Positions 1 to 5,145 of a DNA stretch of 5,145 nt are shown here, piece after piece. Source of the stretch: Thiotrichaceae bacterium. GTDB lineage: Bacteria; Pseudomonadota; Gammaproteobacteria; Thiotrichales; Thiotrichaceae. The position numbers were made by a program, and so were the translations under genes. The DNA is taken from assembly GCA_024762625.1 (NCBI GenBank), contig JANTHA010000166.1, positions 1 through 5,145 of the forward strand, written 5' to 3'. Under the pieces are notes generated by a model, which worked only from the letters and a program-made list of their open reading frames with translations, made no database searches and was not told the origin of the DNA. Position 1 is the first letter of the stretch, and each line of letters starts with the position of its first letter.

Positions 1-15
1 ATTCTTCTAAAAGGA

Positions 16-38
16 GTAGTAATAATGTTAATTACTAC
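16..38. repeat. 8-bp perfect inverted repeat
   Basis: GTAGTAAT (16-23) and ATTACTAC (31-38) are perfect inverted arms around a 7-nt loop. The stem is AT-rich and has no T-tract, so it is not a typical terminator. It directly follows an AAGGAG motif and contains the ATG at 25, so it could fold over a start codon or bind a dimeric regulator. The role is unknown. Confidence 0.4.
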
Positions 39-69
39 AAATGGGTGATGTTTCTTGAAATTGTTTTGC

Positions 70-87
70 CACGAAGGACACGAAGAT
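70..87. repeat. 9-bp tandem repeat of CACGAAGGA type
   Basis: Two tandem 9-bp units, CACGAAGGA (70-78) and CACGAAGAT (79-87), lie in non-coding DNA. Short arrays of this kind (CACGAAGRA, CGCAAAGRA) occur dispersed in many bacterial genomes, as I recall. The same kind of unit reappears inside the pseudouridine synthase gene at 3773-3821, which suggests a dispersed family in this genome. No transposase or terminal inverted repeats accompany it. Confidence 0.5.
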
Positions 88-289
88 TTAAACGCATCGT
101 ATAGTCGACTTGTATATGGATTTTTAGTCCATAACACTAACACCACCAGTTTTAGCTGATGATTGTTAAGTACAAAAATAAAGGTAGTTTTTAGAATGTG
201 ATAAGGCATCAATAAACCAGCCTATAGGCGAACTCTTCTACTTCAGGTCCAGCTTCTACTTCAACCAAAATCTCCAAACTCTGCAAATA

Positions 290-318
290 TTGAAAAGTCC
301 CAATATGTGACCTATAAT
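290..318 (+). promoter_or_regulatory. Sigma70 promoter of the MNT-HEPN operon
   Basis: A -35 box TTGAAA (290-295) and a consensus -10 box TATAAT (313-318) are separated by exactly 17 nt. Transcription would start near 325, giving a leader of only about 20 nt before the ATG at 345. This is the best promoter in the window. The -10 box lies inside a perfect palindrome, so its use is probably regulated. Confidence 0.75.
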
Positions 319-330
319 ACCCATTATAGG
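311..330. promoter_or_regulatory. Palindromic operator candidate over the -10 box
   Basis: CCTATAAT (311-318) and ATTATAGG (323-330) form a perfect 8-bp inverted repeat around ACCC. It covers the -10 hexamer and the predicted transcription start and ends 14 bp before the MNT start codon. A dimeric winged-helix protein bound here would block RNA polymerase. The downstream gene encodes such an HTH domain, so autorepression is a natural inference, but binding is not shown by sequence alone. Confidence 0.55.
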
Positions 331-334
331 ACTT

Positions 335-339
335 AGAGG
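335..339 (+). promoter_or_regulatory. Ribosome binding site of the MNT gene
   Basis: AGAGG lies 5 nt before the ATG at 345. The match is purine-rich but short and rather close. Together with the promoter it supports 345 as the true start. Confidence 0.5.
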
Positions 340-344
340 TTTTT

Positions 345-938
345 ATGGCGCAAGCAACCACTATTGCAGATTCGCTCTTTACCAAAACGCAGCAAAAAGT
401 AATCGGTTTATTATTCAGAAACCCTGACGCTTCATTTTATTTGAATGAGATTGTCCGGTTTGCTGATATGGGCAAGGGTACGATTAAGCGGGAGCTTGAA
501 AGGATGACATCTGCCGGCTTGATAACGCTCACGCGGATTGGCAATCAAAATCATTATCAGGCTAATCCTGAATCTCCTGTTTATCATGAGCTGATCTCGA
601 TTTCACGCAAAACCTTTGGTATTGCCGATATTATTCGCAACGCTTTATCGCCGATGGCTAAATCTATTTGGTCAGCATTTATCTATGGTTCCATTGCCAA
701 AGGAGAAGCTACGGCCAAGAGTGATATTGATCTGATGATTATTGGTGATGATATTGCTTATACTGATTTGATGAACCTGTTAATTCCGGCGGAGAAGGAG
801 TTGCAACGTCCTGTCAATCCAAGCATTTATTCTCTAGAAGATTTTAATAAAAAACTGGAGAAAAATAATAGCTTTATTACGCGGGTTATGGAACAAGACA
901 AGATCAATATTATCGGGAATACTAATGACATTAGATAA
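345..938 (+). CDS. HTH-nucleotidyltransferase (MNT-family) protein, MntA-like antitoxin candidate
   Basis: This 197-residue protein joins two domains. Residues about 13-75 form an ArsR/MarR-like winged helix (recognition helix around GKGTIKRELERMTSAGLI, then a wing with RIGNQNHY). Residues about 105-190 form a minimal polymerase-beta-type nucleotidyltransferase with GS at 115-116 and DID at 127-129, which fits the GSX10DXD signature exactly. In MntA/HepT systems such enzymes transfer AMP to a tyrosine of the HEPN toxin and so neutralise it. Here the position where a third metal-binding acid is expected seems to be Asn158 (PVNPSIYS). The gene overlaps the next one by 14 bp, so the two are one operon. 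The HTH domain and the palindrome over its promoter suggest that it also represses its own transcription. The start is fixed by the promoter and RBS. The DNA is more AT-rich than the his genes. The fold is confident; antitoxin activity and target are inferred. Confidence 0.85.
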   Translation: MAQATTIADSLFTKTQQKVIGLLFRNPDASFYLNEIVRFADMGKGTIKRELERMTSAGLITLTRIGNQNHYQANPESPVYHELISISRKTFGIADIIRNALSPMAKSIWSAFIYGSIAKGEATAKSDIDLMIIGDDIAYTDLMNLLIPAEKELQRPVNPSIYSLEDFNKKLEKNNSFITRVMEQDKINIIGNTNDIR

Positions 939-1344
939 GCTGGAAAATTTAGTCAGAATAGGTCAGCTAAAGCATGAGCCGCCTGATAAACATGAATTTG
1001 ACGGTATGGTGGCATCTGCTGAAATTCGTTTAAATGATGCAAAGCTTGGTGGTTTGTCTCAAGATAGCCAATTTACATTGGCTTATGGTGCGGCGCATGC
1101 ACTAGCACTCGCCGCAATGCGATGGCATGGTTATCGTTCGGAAAACCGTTTTTTGGTGTTCCAGTGTCTTGAGCAGACACTAGGTTTGGAAACGGCAAAA
1201 TGGCGTGTTCTGGATCAATGCCACAAGCGAAGAAATATTGCCGAGTATGAAGGTCATCTGGAAATTGATTCTCAACTATTGAGTGAGTTGATTGTAATCA
1301 CAACGGAGCTTTTGGCGCTAGTCAAAGGCTTGGATAAAAGTTAG
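925..1344 (+). CDS. HEPN-like protein, putative toxin partner of the MNT protein
   Basis: This 139-residue, mostly helical protein is translationally coupled to the MNT gene: its ATG at 925 lies inside the end of that gene, with only a weak RBS. Size, helical content and position fit HEPN-domain proteins, which act as RNases in toxin-antitoxin and defence systems. The conserved HEPN motif would be the segment KRRNIAEYEGH (101-111). Canonical HEPN RNases have R-X4-6-H; here Arg103-Asn104 are present, but the position four residues on (R-X4) is Tyr108, and the nearest histidine (His111) is seven residues away. I recall the RN-x-x-EY form in a subset of HEPN proteins paired with HTH-NTases. Tyr108 could be an AMPylation target or a catalytic substitute. 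Whether this is an active RNase is therefore open. A function as substrate-binding subunit of the transferase is an alternative. Confidence 0.7.
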   Translation: MTLDKLENLVRIGQLKHEPPDKHEFDGMVASAEIRLNDAKLGGLSQDSQFTLAYGAAHALALAAMRWHGYRSENRFLVFQCLEQTLGLETAKWRVLDQCHKRRNIAEYEGHLEIDSQLLSELIVITTELLALVKGLDKS

Positions 1345-1465
1345 CAAACGCATTAATTATGAGATTAAACAGCTGGTTGCCTAATGTTTTATTTTACTTT
1401 GTATAAAGCTTCGAAATTAATGGAGTGTTTTGTGATGCGTGGACTTCATGAGCACTTAAATTGTT
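1345..1465. other. Convergent intergenic region (HEPN gene / hisA)
   Basis: This AT-rich 121-bp spacer separates the stop of the HEPN gene from the stop of hisA. No strong hairpin with a T-tract is visible for either transcript. On the minus strand directly after hisA there is no recognisable HisF N-terminus (no MLAKRIIPCLDV-like sequence), so it is not a decayed hisF start. Confidence 0.5.
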
Positions 1466-2197
1466 TTATAAACTTTCCACGTATTTATGCGCTTCAGCCA
1501 GATCAATCGCGCCTTCATAAATGGAGCGACCGAGTATCGTACCCATGATGCCTGCATCTTCAACCTCGCAGAGTTTGATAATGTCATCCATGCTGGATAC
1601 GCCGCCGGAGGCGATGACAGGAATATTGATATTCTTGGCTAGCGCTACTGTGGCGTCGATGTTGACGCCTTTCATCATACCGTCGCGGGCGATGTCGGTG
1701 TAGACGATGGCGACAACGCCGGCTTCTTCAAACTGTCTGGCAAGTTCGGTGGCTGATACGCTGGATACTTCAGCCCAGCCATCGGTGGCGACCATGCCGT
1801 TTTTGGCGTCGATGCCAACGATGATGCGGCCGGGGAATTGCTGACACAACGCTTTGACAAATTCGGGGTCTTCAACCGCTTTTGTCCCGATGATGCAATA
1901 GCTAACGCCAGCGTCTAAATAGGCTTGTACGGTTTTTGCATCGCGGATGCCGCCGCCGATCTGGATCGGTAGATCCGGGAACTTTTGGGCGATGGCTTCA
2001 ACAGCATCGTTATTGACTGGAACGCCATCAAATGCGCCGTTCAGGTCAACTAGGTGCAGGCGTTTCGCGCCCGCTTCGACCCAGCGCGAAGCGGTATCGA
2101 CCGGACTATCTGAAAATACGGTACTGTCTTCCATGCGCCCCTGGCGCAGGCGCACGCATTGGCCGTCTTTCAAATCTATGGCGGGGAGTAACAGCAT
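1466..2197 (-). CDS. hisA: 1-(5-phosphoribosyl)-5-[(5-phosphoribosylamino)methylideneamino]imidazole-4-carboxamide isomerase (HisA)
   Basis: This cytoplasmic enzyme of histidine biosynthesis catalyses the Amadori-type isomerisation of ProFAR to PRFAR, the substrate of HisH/HisF. The 243 residues match the family's usual length of about 240-250 and show the half-barrel duplication typical of HisA. Visible motifs are the catalytic Asp8 in AIDLKDG, the first phosphate loop QIGGGIR (79-85), the second catalytic Asp130 in GIDAKNG, TDIARDG (167-173), and the second phosphate loop ASGGVSS (196-202). The ATG at 2197 is supported by the family N-terminus MLLLPAIDL and by AAGGA about 9 nt upstream. It lies 41 bp downstream of hisH in the same orientation, so it is probably cotranscribed. 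In most gammaproteobacteria hisF follows at once; here the operon ends and a convergent MNT-HEPN pair begins. The sequence appears complete and functional. Confidence 0.97.
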   Translation of the reverse strand: MLLLPAIDLKDGQCVRLRQGRMEDSTVFSDSPVDTASRWVEAGAKRLHLVDLNGAFDGVPVNNDAVEAIAQKFPDLPIQIGGGIRDAKTVQAYLDAGVSYCIIGTKAVEDPEFVKALCQQFPGRIIVGIDAKNGMVATDGWAEVSSVSATELARQFEEAGVVAIVYTDIARDGMMKGVNIDATVALAKNINIPVIASGGVSSMDDIIKLCEVEDAGIMGTILGRSIYEGAIDLAEAHKYVESL

Positions 2198-2238
2198 GTT
2201 GGGGTTTCCTTATTAAACTTGTCTTGTTTGACTATTGA

Positions 2239-2877
2239 TCAGGGTTTCCAGAGCGCAAAATTTTTCAACAGCTGTAAGCCGTCGTCGGCGCTTTTTTCGG
2301 GGTGCGCCTGAATAGCGAATACATTGTCTTTGGCGATTGCCGAAGGGTAACGGATGCCGAATTCAGTTTCACCCGCGATAATGGATTTATCTTCCGGGTC
2401 AACAAAATAGCTATGCACAAAATAAAAGCGCGCATTATCAGCAATGCCTTTCCACAAGGGGTGATCCTGAACGTGGCGCACTTCATTCCAGCCCATTTGC
2501 GGGATTTTAAGGCGGTTGCCGTGTGAGTCGGTTGCACCGATATAATCAGTAAAGTGCTGAACCTCGCCTTTATACAGGCCGATACAATCGACGCCGCCGC
2601 CTTCCTTACTGTGCTCCATCAGAACCTGCATGCCCATGCAGACGCCGAGAAAGGGTTTGCTGTGCGCCGTTTCCATGACGACATCAACCAGTTCGCGTTT
2701 GTGTAATTCGCTCATGCAGTCGCGCGCGGCGCCCTGGCCAGGAAATACAATGCGATCCGCCTTGTGGATTTCATCAGGAGAGGAGGTGATAAAAACCTGT
2801 TCATCCGTTACATGTTGAAGGGCTTTATGCACCGAATGCAAATTGCCCATTGAATAATCAATAACAGCGATAGTCAT
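2239..2877 (-). CDS. hisH: Imidazole glycerol phosphate synthase, glutaminase subunit (HisH)
   Basis: HisH is a class I glutamine amidotransferase. It hydrolyses glutamine and channels ammonia to HisF, which forms imidazole-glycerol phosphate and AICAR from PRFAR. The 212 residues are normal for the family. The start MTIAVIDYSMGNLHSV is characteristic. The oxyanion-strand motif FPGQGA is at 45-50, nucleophile Cys80 lies in GVCMGMQ, and the other two catalytic residues are His192 and Glu194 in AHPEKS. Conserved PQMGWN (126-131) and HSYFV (155-159) are also present. The ATG at 2877 is only 6 bp after the hisB stop, which indicates tight cotranscription and probably coupled translation, since the nearest AAGGA (about 15 nt away) is too distant to be a good RBS. 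Its obligate partner HisF is not encoded in the window and must lie elsewhere in the genome for this enzyme to work. Confidence 0.97.
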   Translation of the reverse strand: MTIAVIDYSMGNLHSVHKALQHVTDEQVFITSSPDEIHKADRIVFPGQGAARDCMSELHKRELVDVVMETAHSKPFLGVCMGMQVLMEHSKEGGGVDCIGLYKGEVQHFTDYIGATDSHGNRLKIPQMGWNEVRHVQDHPLWKGIADNARFYFVHSYFVDPEDKSIIAGETEFGIRYPSAIAKDNVFAIQAHPEKSADDGLQLLKNFALWKP

Positions 2878-2883
2878 TTGATT

Positions 2884-3480
2884 TTATAAGGATCCTTTGG
2901 TTGAGGGGATGGCGTCTGCGGCGCGCTCATCGCGCTCAACCGCCATGCGCAATGCGCGACCGAAGGCCTTGAAGACCGTTTCAGCGATGTGATGCGCATT
3001 TTTGCCGCGGATATTATCCAGGTGTAAACTGACCTGGGCGTGATTCACAAAGCCCTGGAAGAATTCGCCAAACAGATCCACGTCAAAGCGGCCAATCATG
3101 GCGCGTCTATAATCAACAAAATCCTGCAGCGAAGGGCGACCGGAAAAATCAATCACCACACGCGATAGCGCCTCATCCAGCGGAACATAGGCGTGTCCGT
3201 AGCGACGAATACCCTTTTTGTCGCCGAGCGCCTTGGAGAAGGCCTGTCCCAGCGTAATGCCAATATCTTCGACGGTGTGATGGTCGTCAATCTGGGTGTC
3301 GCCATTGGCTTCGATTTCAATGTCGATCATACCGTGTAGTGCGATTTGTTGCATCATGTGCTCAAGAAAAGGTACATCGGTTTTAAAGCGCGCCTTACCG
3401 GTTCCATCAAGATTGATGGTGACGGTGATCTGAGTTTCCAGCGTATCGCGCGTTACGGTTGCTGTTCGTTCTAAGGTCAT
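2884..3480 (-). CDS. hisB: Imidazoleglycerol-phosphate dehydratase (HisB)
   Basis: This manganese enzyme dehydrates imidazole-glycerol phosphate to imidazole-acetol phosphate in histidine biosynthesis. It is the single-function form, without the HisN phosphatase domain of enterics. From the ATG at 3480 the protein is 198 residues, the usual length, starting [17 protein letters not shown]. An in-frame ATG at 3504 would add eight residues (MQTTPTLI) that do not look like the family N-terminus; neither start has a clear RBS. Counted from 3480, visible motifs are FLEHM (39-43), the metal ligands in DHHTVED (66-72), HAQVSLH (147-153), the second HHxxE motif in NAHHIAE (161-167), and the family C-terminus PSTKGSL. 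It is the first gene of hisB-hisH-hisA. Two copies of an 11-bp repeat lie just upstream. The call is secure; only the start is uncertain. Confidence 0.96.
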   Translation of the reverse strand: MTLERTATVTRDTLETQITVTINLDGTGKARFKTDVPFLEHMMQQIALHGMIDIEIEANGDTQIDDHHTVEDIGITLGQAFSKALGDKKGIRRYGHAYVPLDEALSRVVIDFSGRPSLQDFVDYRRAMIGRFDVDLFGEFFQGFVNHAQVSLHLDNIRGKNAHHIAETVFKAFGRALRMAVERDERAADAIPSTKGSL

Positions 3481-3510
3481 AATCAATGTCGGCGTTGTTT
3501 GCATCCGGTA

Positions 3511-3535
3511 AATAATAACATTTTAATAATAACAT
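3511..3535. repeat. Duplicated 11-bp AT-rich element upstream of hisB
   Basis: AATAATAACAT occurs at 3511-3521 and again at 3525-3535, a 14-bp period. On the minus strand these read ATGTTATTATT and lie where the hisB promoter or leader must be. They could be alternative -10 regions or paired regulator sites. No function is demonstrated. Confidence 0.35.
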
Positions 3536-3562
3536 ATTGAGGCTGAGTGTAACCTTAAACAT
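3534..3562 (-). promoter_or_regulatory. Weak promoter candidate for hisBHA
   Basis: On the minus strand a poor -35-like TTTAAG and a -10-like TATGTT are separated by about 17 nt, and the AT-rich repeat follows downstream. The match is poor and is offered only because a promoter is needed in this 105-bp divergent gap. No his leader peptide rich in histidine codons or attenuator hairpin is visible in the gap. Confidence 0.25.
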
Positions 3563-3574
3563 CGTGCTGATGTT
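3558..3574. promoter_or_regulatory. 6-bp inverted repeat in the hisB / pseudouridine synthase gap
   Basis: AACATC (3558-3563) and GATGTT (3569-3574) are perfect inverted arms around GTGCT. The site lies between the two divergent start regions and abuts a -10-like TATGAT (3574-3579) that is only 6 nt before the ATG at 3586. It may be an operator; evidence is limited to the symmetry. Confidence 0.25.
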
Positions 3575-3585
3575 ATGATTCATGT

Positions 3586-4473
3586 ATGCCAATTAAAGCC
3601 GAATACCATATACCTATCACAGGAAATGGCAAAACAGCCGTTGACTGGCTTGCGCAGACATCGACTTTGTCGCGCCAAAAAATTAAACAGGCGATGAAAA
3701 AGGGCTGTGTCTGGCTAGAGCAGGATGGGGGAACCAGGCGTTTACGTCGCGCGAAAAAACAGCTTTCAAAAGACGCAAAGAACGCAAACGGGGGAGTAAG
3801 GGAGGCGAAGGAAGCGAAGGAGGTAATGTTACATTGTTATTATGATGAAAATATATTGGCTGCCGAGCCTCTGCCAGCCAGACTGGTTAGCGATCAGGGT
3901 GATTACAGTATCTGGGACAAACCCTGTGGCATGTTCTCGCAAGGTTCTAAATGGGGAGATCATTGCACCATTTATCGCTGGGCGGAAATGCATTTAAGCC
4001 CTGAGCGTCCCGCCTTTCTTGTGCATCGGCTGGATCGCGCCGCCAGCGGTCTGATTCTGCTGGCCCATAAAAAACAGACGGCGGCGCAGTTTGCGGCTAT
4101 GTTTAGACAGCGCCAGATTGAGAAATGGTATCGTGTACTTGTGTCGGGCGATTTTTCCAGCATACTGAAAAAAGGGAAGGCGGATAAAACAATATCTCAT
4201 GAATTAGATTGTAAACCGGCGAAAAGTCAGGTTCATTTTGTATCGTATGATGAGACGCTTGATCAGTCAGTTCTGGAAATACAGATAGTAACCGGCCGAA
4301 AACACCAGATCAGGAGGCATTTATCCGCTCTGGGTTTTCCCGTCGTCGGAGACCGGCTTTATAAAATCGCAGGGCATGAAATCAGGCCGCAGGATTTACA
4401 ATTGCGCGCGATCAGGCTGGCCTTTAACTGCCCGGTGAGCGGTGAGAAAAAGATGTTTACTGTTCAGGCTTAG
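3586..4473 (+). CDS. RluA-family RNA pseudouridine synthase
   Basis: This 295-residue cytoplasmic enzyme should convert specific uridines in rRNA or tRNA to pseudouridine; the target base cannot be read from sequence. Residues about 16-60 look like an S4-type RNA-binding region (LSRQKIKQAMKKGCVWLE). The catalytic domain starts near 98 (RLVSDQGDYSIWDKPCGM). The active-site motif HRLDRAASG is at 147-155 with catalytic Asp150, and the conserved C-terminal motif TGRKHQIRRHL (236-246), then GFPVVGDRLY (250-259), is intact. Between the S4-like part and YYDEN lies an unusual basic, low-complexity insert, KDAKNANGGVREAKEAKEV (62-80), encoded by 9-bp tandem repeats where relatives have a short PGDxL-type turn. 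It keeps the frame, so the enzyme is probably functional. No RBS precedes the ATG. The gene is divergent from hisB and its end overlaps the membrane gene by 17 bp tail-to-tail. Confidence 0.9.
   Translation: MPIKAEYHIPITGNGKTAVDWLAQTSTLSRQKIKQAMKKGCVWLEQDGGTRRLRRAKKQLSKDAKNANGGVREAKEAKEVMLHCYYDENILAAEPLPARLVSDQGDYSIWDKPCGMFSQGSKWGDHCTIYRWAEMHLSPERPAFLVHRLDRAASGLILLAHKKQTAAQFAAMFRQRQIEKWYRVLVSGDFSSILKKGKADKTISHELDCKPAKSQVHFVSYDETLDQSVLEIQIVTGRKHQIRRHLSALGFPVVGDRLYKIAGHEIRPQDLQLRAIRLAFNCPVSGEKKMFTVQA
3773..3821 (+). repeat. 9-bp tandem repeats inside the pseudouridine synthase gene
   Basis: Two pairs of tandem 9-bp units lie in frame: ACGCAAAGA (3773-3781) with ACGCAAACG (3782-3790), and GGCGAAGGA (3804-3812) with AGCGAAGGA (3813-3821). 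They share a CGMAAGRA core with the intergenic array at 70-87. Because the unit is a multiple of three, the array adds residues without a frameshift. Confidence 0.6.
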
Positions 4474-4834
4474 CTAATGTGTCTTTGTCCAGAGTCGGTT
4501 GTGGGTTTCCCAGTATGGAAAAACTGATTTTTGTCAGGATCACAAAAAGCGCACAAAAAGCGGAAAGCGGCAATAGTACATTAATACTGGATTCGTCGCC
4601 GAGGCTGGTAAATGATAACAACAGTGAAAATACAGTGAGCGATACGCCGACGCCGCCGATAAAGGTCGGAAAGGTCAGAATCGAGCGCCAGATATCAATG
4701 CGCGTTGTAGAATCCAGCCGGTGGTTTTTGTCCAGTATTTTTAGTCGTATGGTTATTGGGATGAGAATAAATATGGCCAGTAGCACCAACATCCAGGGTA
4801 TGTAATAAATTGAGAAGAGGTAGCTGTTTGTCAT
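4457..4834 (-). CDS. Small inner-membrane protein of unknown function
   Basis: From the ATG at 4834 the protein is 125 residues with three strongly hydrophobic stretches, about 11-30, 54-76 and 84-107. These are probably membrane helices, joined by a polar, charged loop (LDKNHRLDSTTRIDIW) and followed by a polar tail (PQPTLDKDTLAKPEQ). A TTG two codons upstream (4840) is an alternative start; neither has a clear RBS. I recognise no family. The opposite strand is also open over much of this stretch, but its translation is serine/arginine-rich without domain features, and the helix pattern favours the minus strand. Its stop lies inside the end of the convergent pseudouridine synthase gene, so the transcripts overlap. 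Confidence 0.65.
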   Translation of the reverse strand: MTNSYLFSIYYIPWMLVLLAIFILIPITIRLKILDKNHRLDSTTRIDIWRSILTFPTFIGGVGVSLTVFSLLLSFTSLGDESSINVLLPLSAFCALFVILTKISFSILGNPQPTLDKDTLAKPEQ

Positions 4835-5012
4835 GGTCAAATTTTTTATGATTTTAAATTCGGTTTATTTTTATTGTTTTAATGCTTGGTTTTAATGCTT
4901 ATTAGCTGTTTGACTACAAAGTTTAGCAAATTTGATTATATCTGTTGTTTTTTTCGATGAATGGTCATGTTTGAATCAATATTGGTTTATTCGCATGTTT
5001 ATTCGTATGTTT
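4835..5012. other. AT-rich, repeat-bearing intergenic region
   Basis: No gene is seen here. On the minus strand a consensus TATAAT (4935-4940) could be the -10 box of the membrane protein gene with a leader of about 94 nt, but no good -35 box precedes it. The stretch also has a 13-bp-period direct repeat (4876-4900) and the 12-bp tandem repeats at 4985-5020. Confidence 0.5.
4876..4900. repeat. Two-copy direct repeat GTTTTAATGCTT
   Basis: GTTTTAATGCTT occurs at 4876-4887 and 4889-4900, a 13-bp period. It lies in the presumed leader of the membrane protein gene. It may reflect replication slippage; no function is evident. Confidence 0.45.
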
Positions 5013-5020
5013 ATTCACAA
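4985..5020. repeat. Three-copy 12-bp tandem repeat
   Basis: GTTTATTCGCAT (4985-4996), GTTTATTCGTAT (4997-5008) and GTTTATTCACAA (5009-5020) are tandem units; the last runs into the terminator stem. Copies differ by a few bases, so the array is not freshly made. Confidence 0.6.
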
Positions 5021-5056
5021 AAAAAGGGAGCCGTAGCTCCCTTTTGATTTGTGAAT
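5013..5056 (-). terminator. Intrinsic terminator with long extended stem
   Basis: The core is a perfect 6-bp stem GGGAGC (5026-5031) / GCTCCC (5036-5041) with loop CGTA, extended by four A-T pairs and then by ATTCACAAA (5013-5021) pairing with TTTGTGAAT (5048-5056) past a 2-nt bulge. On the minus strand the core is followed by seven T residues (complement of 5019-5025), on the plus strand by only four. It therefore most likely ends the minus-strand gene whose stop is at 5082, about 26 nt upstream of the outer stem. Confidence 0.8.
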
Positions 5057-5081
5057 CGTCTATTTGGCAAGGCGTGGCGAT

Positions 5082-5145
5082 TTAACTCGCATTTACCCAT
5101 TGACCCTGGTTATTTTTGCAGGCGCGCCCCTTAACCTGTTGCATG
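5082..5145 (-). CDS. C-terminal fragment of a protein, possibly surface-antigen/lipoprotein-like (partial)
   Basis: Read from the right edge on the minus strand, an open frame of 21 complete codons ends with TAA at 5082-5084, just upstream of the strong minus-strand terminator. The visible C-terminus contains VKGRACKNNQGQWVNAS. The pattern G-x-A-C-x-x-x-x-G-x-W resembles the tail of small outer-membrane glycine-zipper surface-antigen proteins (such as YGTACRQPDGSW). The N-terminal bulk lies outside the window, so the family is a tentative inference; that a gene ends here is better supported by the terminator. Confidence 0.5.
   Translation of the reverse strand, partial: MQQVKGRACKNNQGQWVNAS

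Larger units (their letters stand above)
1..289. other. Left-edge region without a confident gene
   Basis: No convincing protein or RNA gene is seen before the promoter of the MNT gene. What can be seen: an inverted repeat at 16-38, a 9-bp tandem repeat at 70-87, a small inverted repeat TATGGA/TCCATA at 115-133, and a minus-strand open frame ending in TGA at 209. A Shine-Dalgarno-like AAGGAG (11-16) sits 8 nt before an ATG at 25, but that frame stops after seven codons at 48. The + frame starting at base 1 is also open to that same stop, so the end of a gene entering from the left cannot be excluded. Confidence 0.5.
209..344 (-). pseudogene. Possible gene remnant (open frame without start), minus strand
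   Basis: Read on the minus strand, the frame ending at the TGA of 209-211 is open back into the MNT gene and reads plausibly as protein at its C-terminal end (…FQYLQSLEILVEVEAG… then PEVEEFAYRLVY). It has no ATG start, and the promoter of the divergent MNT gene sits inside it. The segment contains a direct repeat, CTTCTACTTCA at 235-245 and 253-263, which encodes the repeated EVE pattern. It may be the decayed 3' end of a gene, part of a dispersed repeat, or a chance open frame. I do not recognise a family. Confidence 0.2.

Overview
This window looks like a chromosomal segment of a gammaproteobacterium of medium GC content. The evidence is the gene order hisB-hisH-hisA with a single-function HisB (not the hisNB fusion of enterics) and the style of the HisA, HisH and HisB proteins. 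A methanotroph-like (Methylococcales) or similar lineage is a guess from family resemblance. No rRNA, tRNA, insertion sequence or CRISPR array is visible.

Layout. Positions 1-344 hold no convincing gene. They contain a 9-bp tandem repeat of a dispersed type, an 8-bp inverted repeat, and a degenerate open frame on the minus strand that may be a gene remnant. The stretch ends in a very good sigma70 promoter whose -10 box lies inside a perfect palindrome. That promoter drives a two-gene module (345-1344, + strand): an HTH-nucleotidyltransferase (MNT) protein overlapping a HEPN-like helical protein, an arrangement like MntA/HepT toxin-antitoxin pairs. Convergent to it on the minus strand is a histidine-biosynthesis block, hisB > hisH > hisA (3480 down to 1466). 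The usual next gene, hisF, is not present; the MNT-HEPN module lies where it would be expected.

Divergent from hisB is a RluA-family pseudouridine synthase (3586-4473, + strand). Its N-terminal region carries a low-complexity segment made of 9-bp tandem repeats. Its 3' end overlaps the 3' end of a small three-helix membrane protein on the minus strand (4457-4834). A repeat-rich, AT-rich spacer (about 4835-5081) follows, containing short tandem repeats and a long palindromic terminator. At the right edge is the last part of another minus-strand gene, whose C-terminus resembles small outer-membrane surface-antigen or lipoprotein tails.

How the genes work together. HisH, with the HisF partner encoded elsewhere, makes imidazole-glycerol phosphate from the HisA product, and HisB dehydrates it; these three are clearly one pathway unit. 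The MNT-HEPN pair is a self-contained, probably autoregulated accessory unit, visibly more AT-rich than the his genes and probably acquired. The pseudouridine synthase is an RNA-modification enzyme with no evident functional link to its neighbours.
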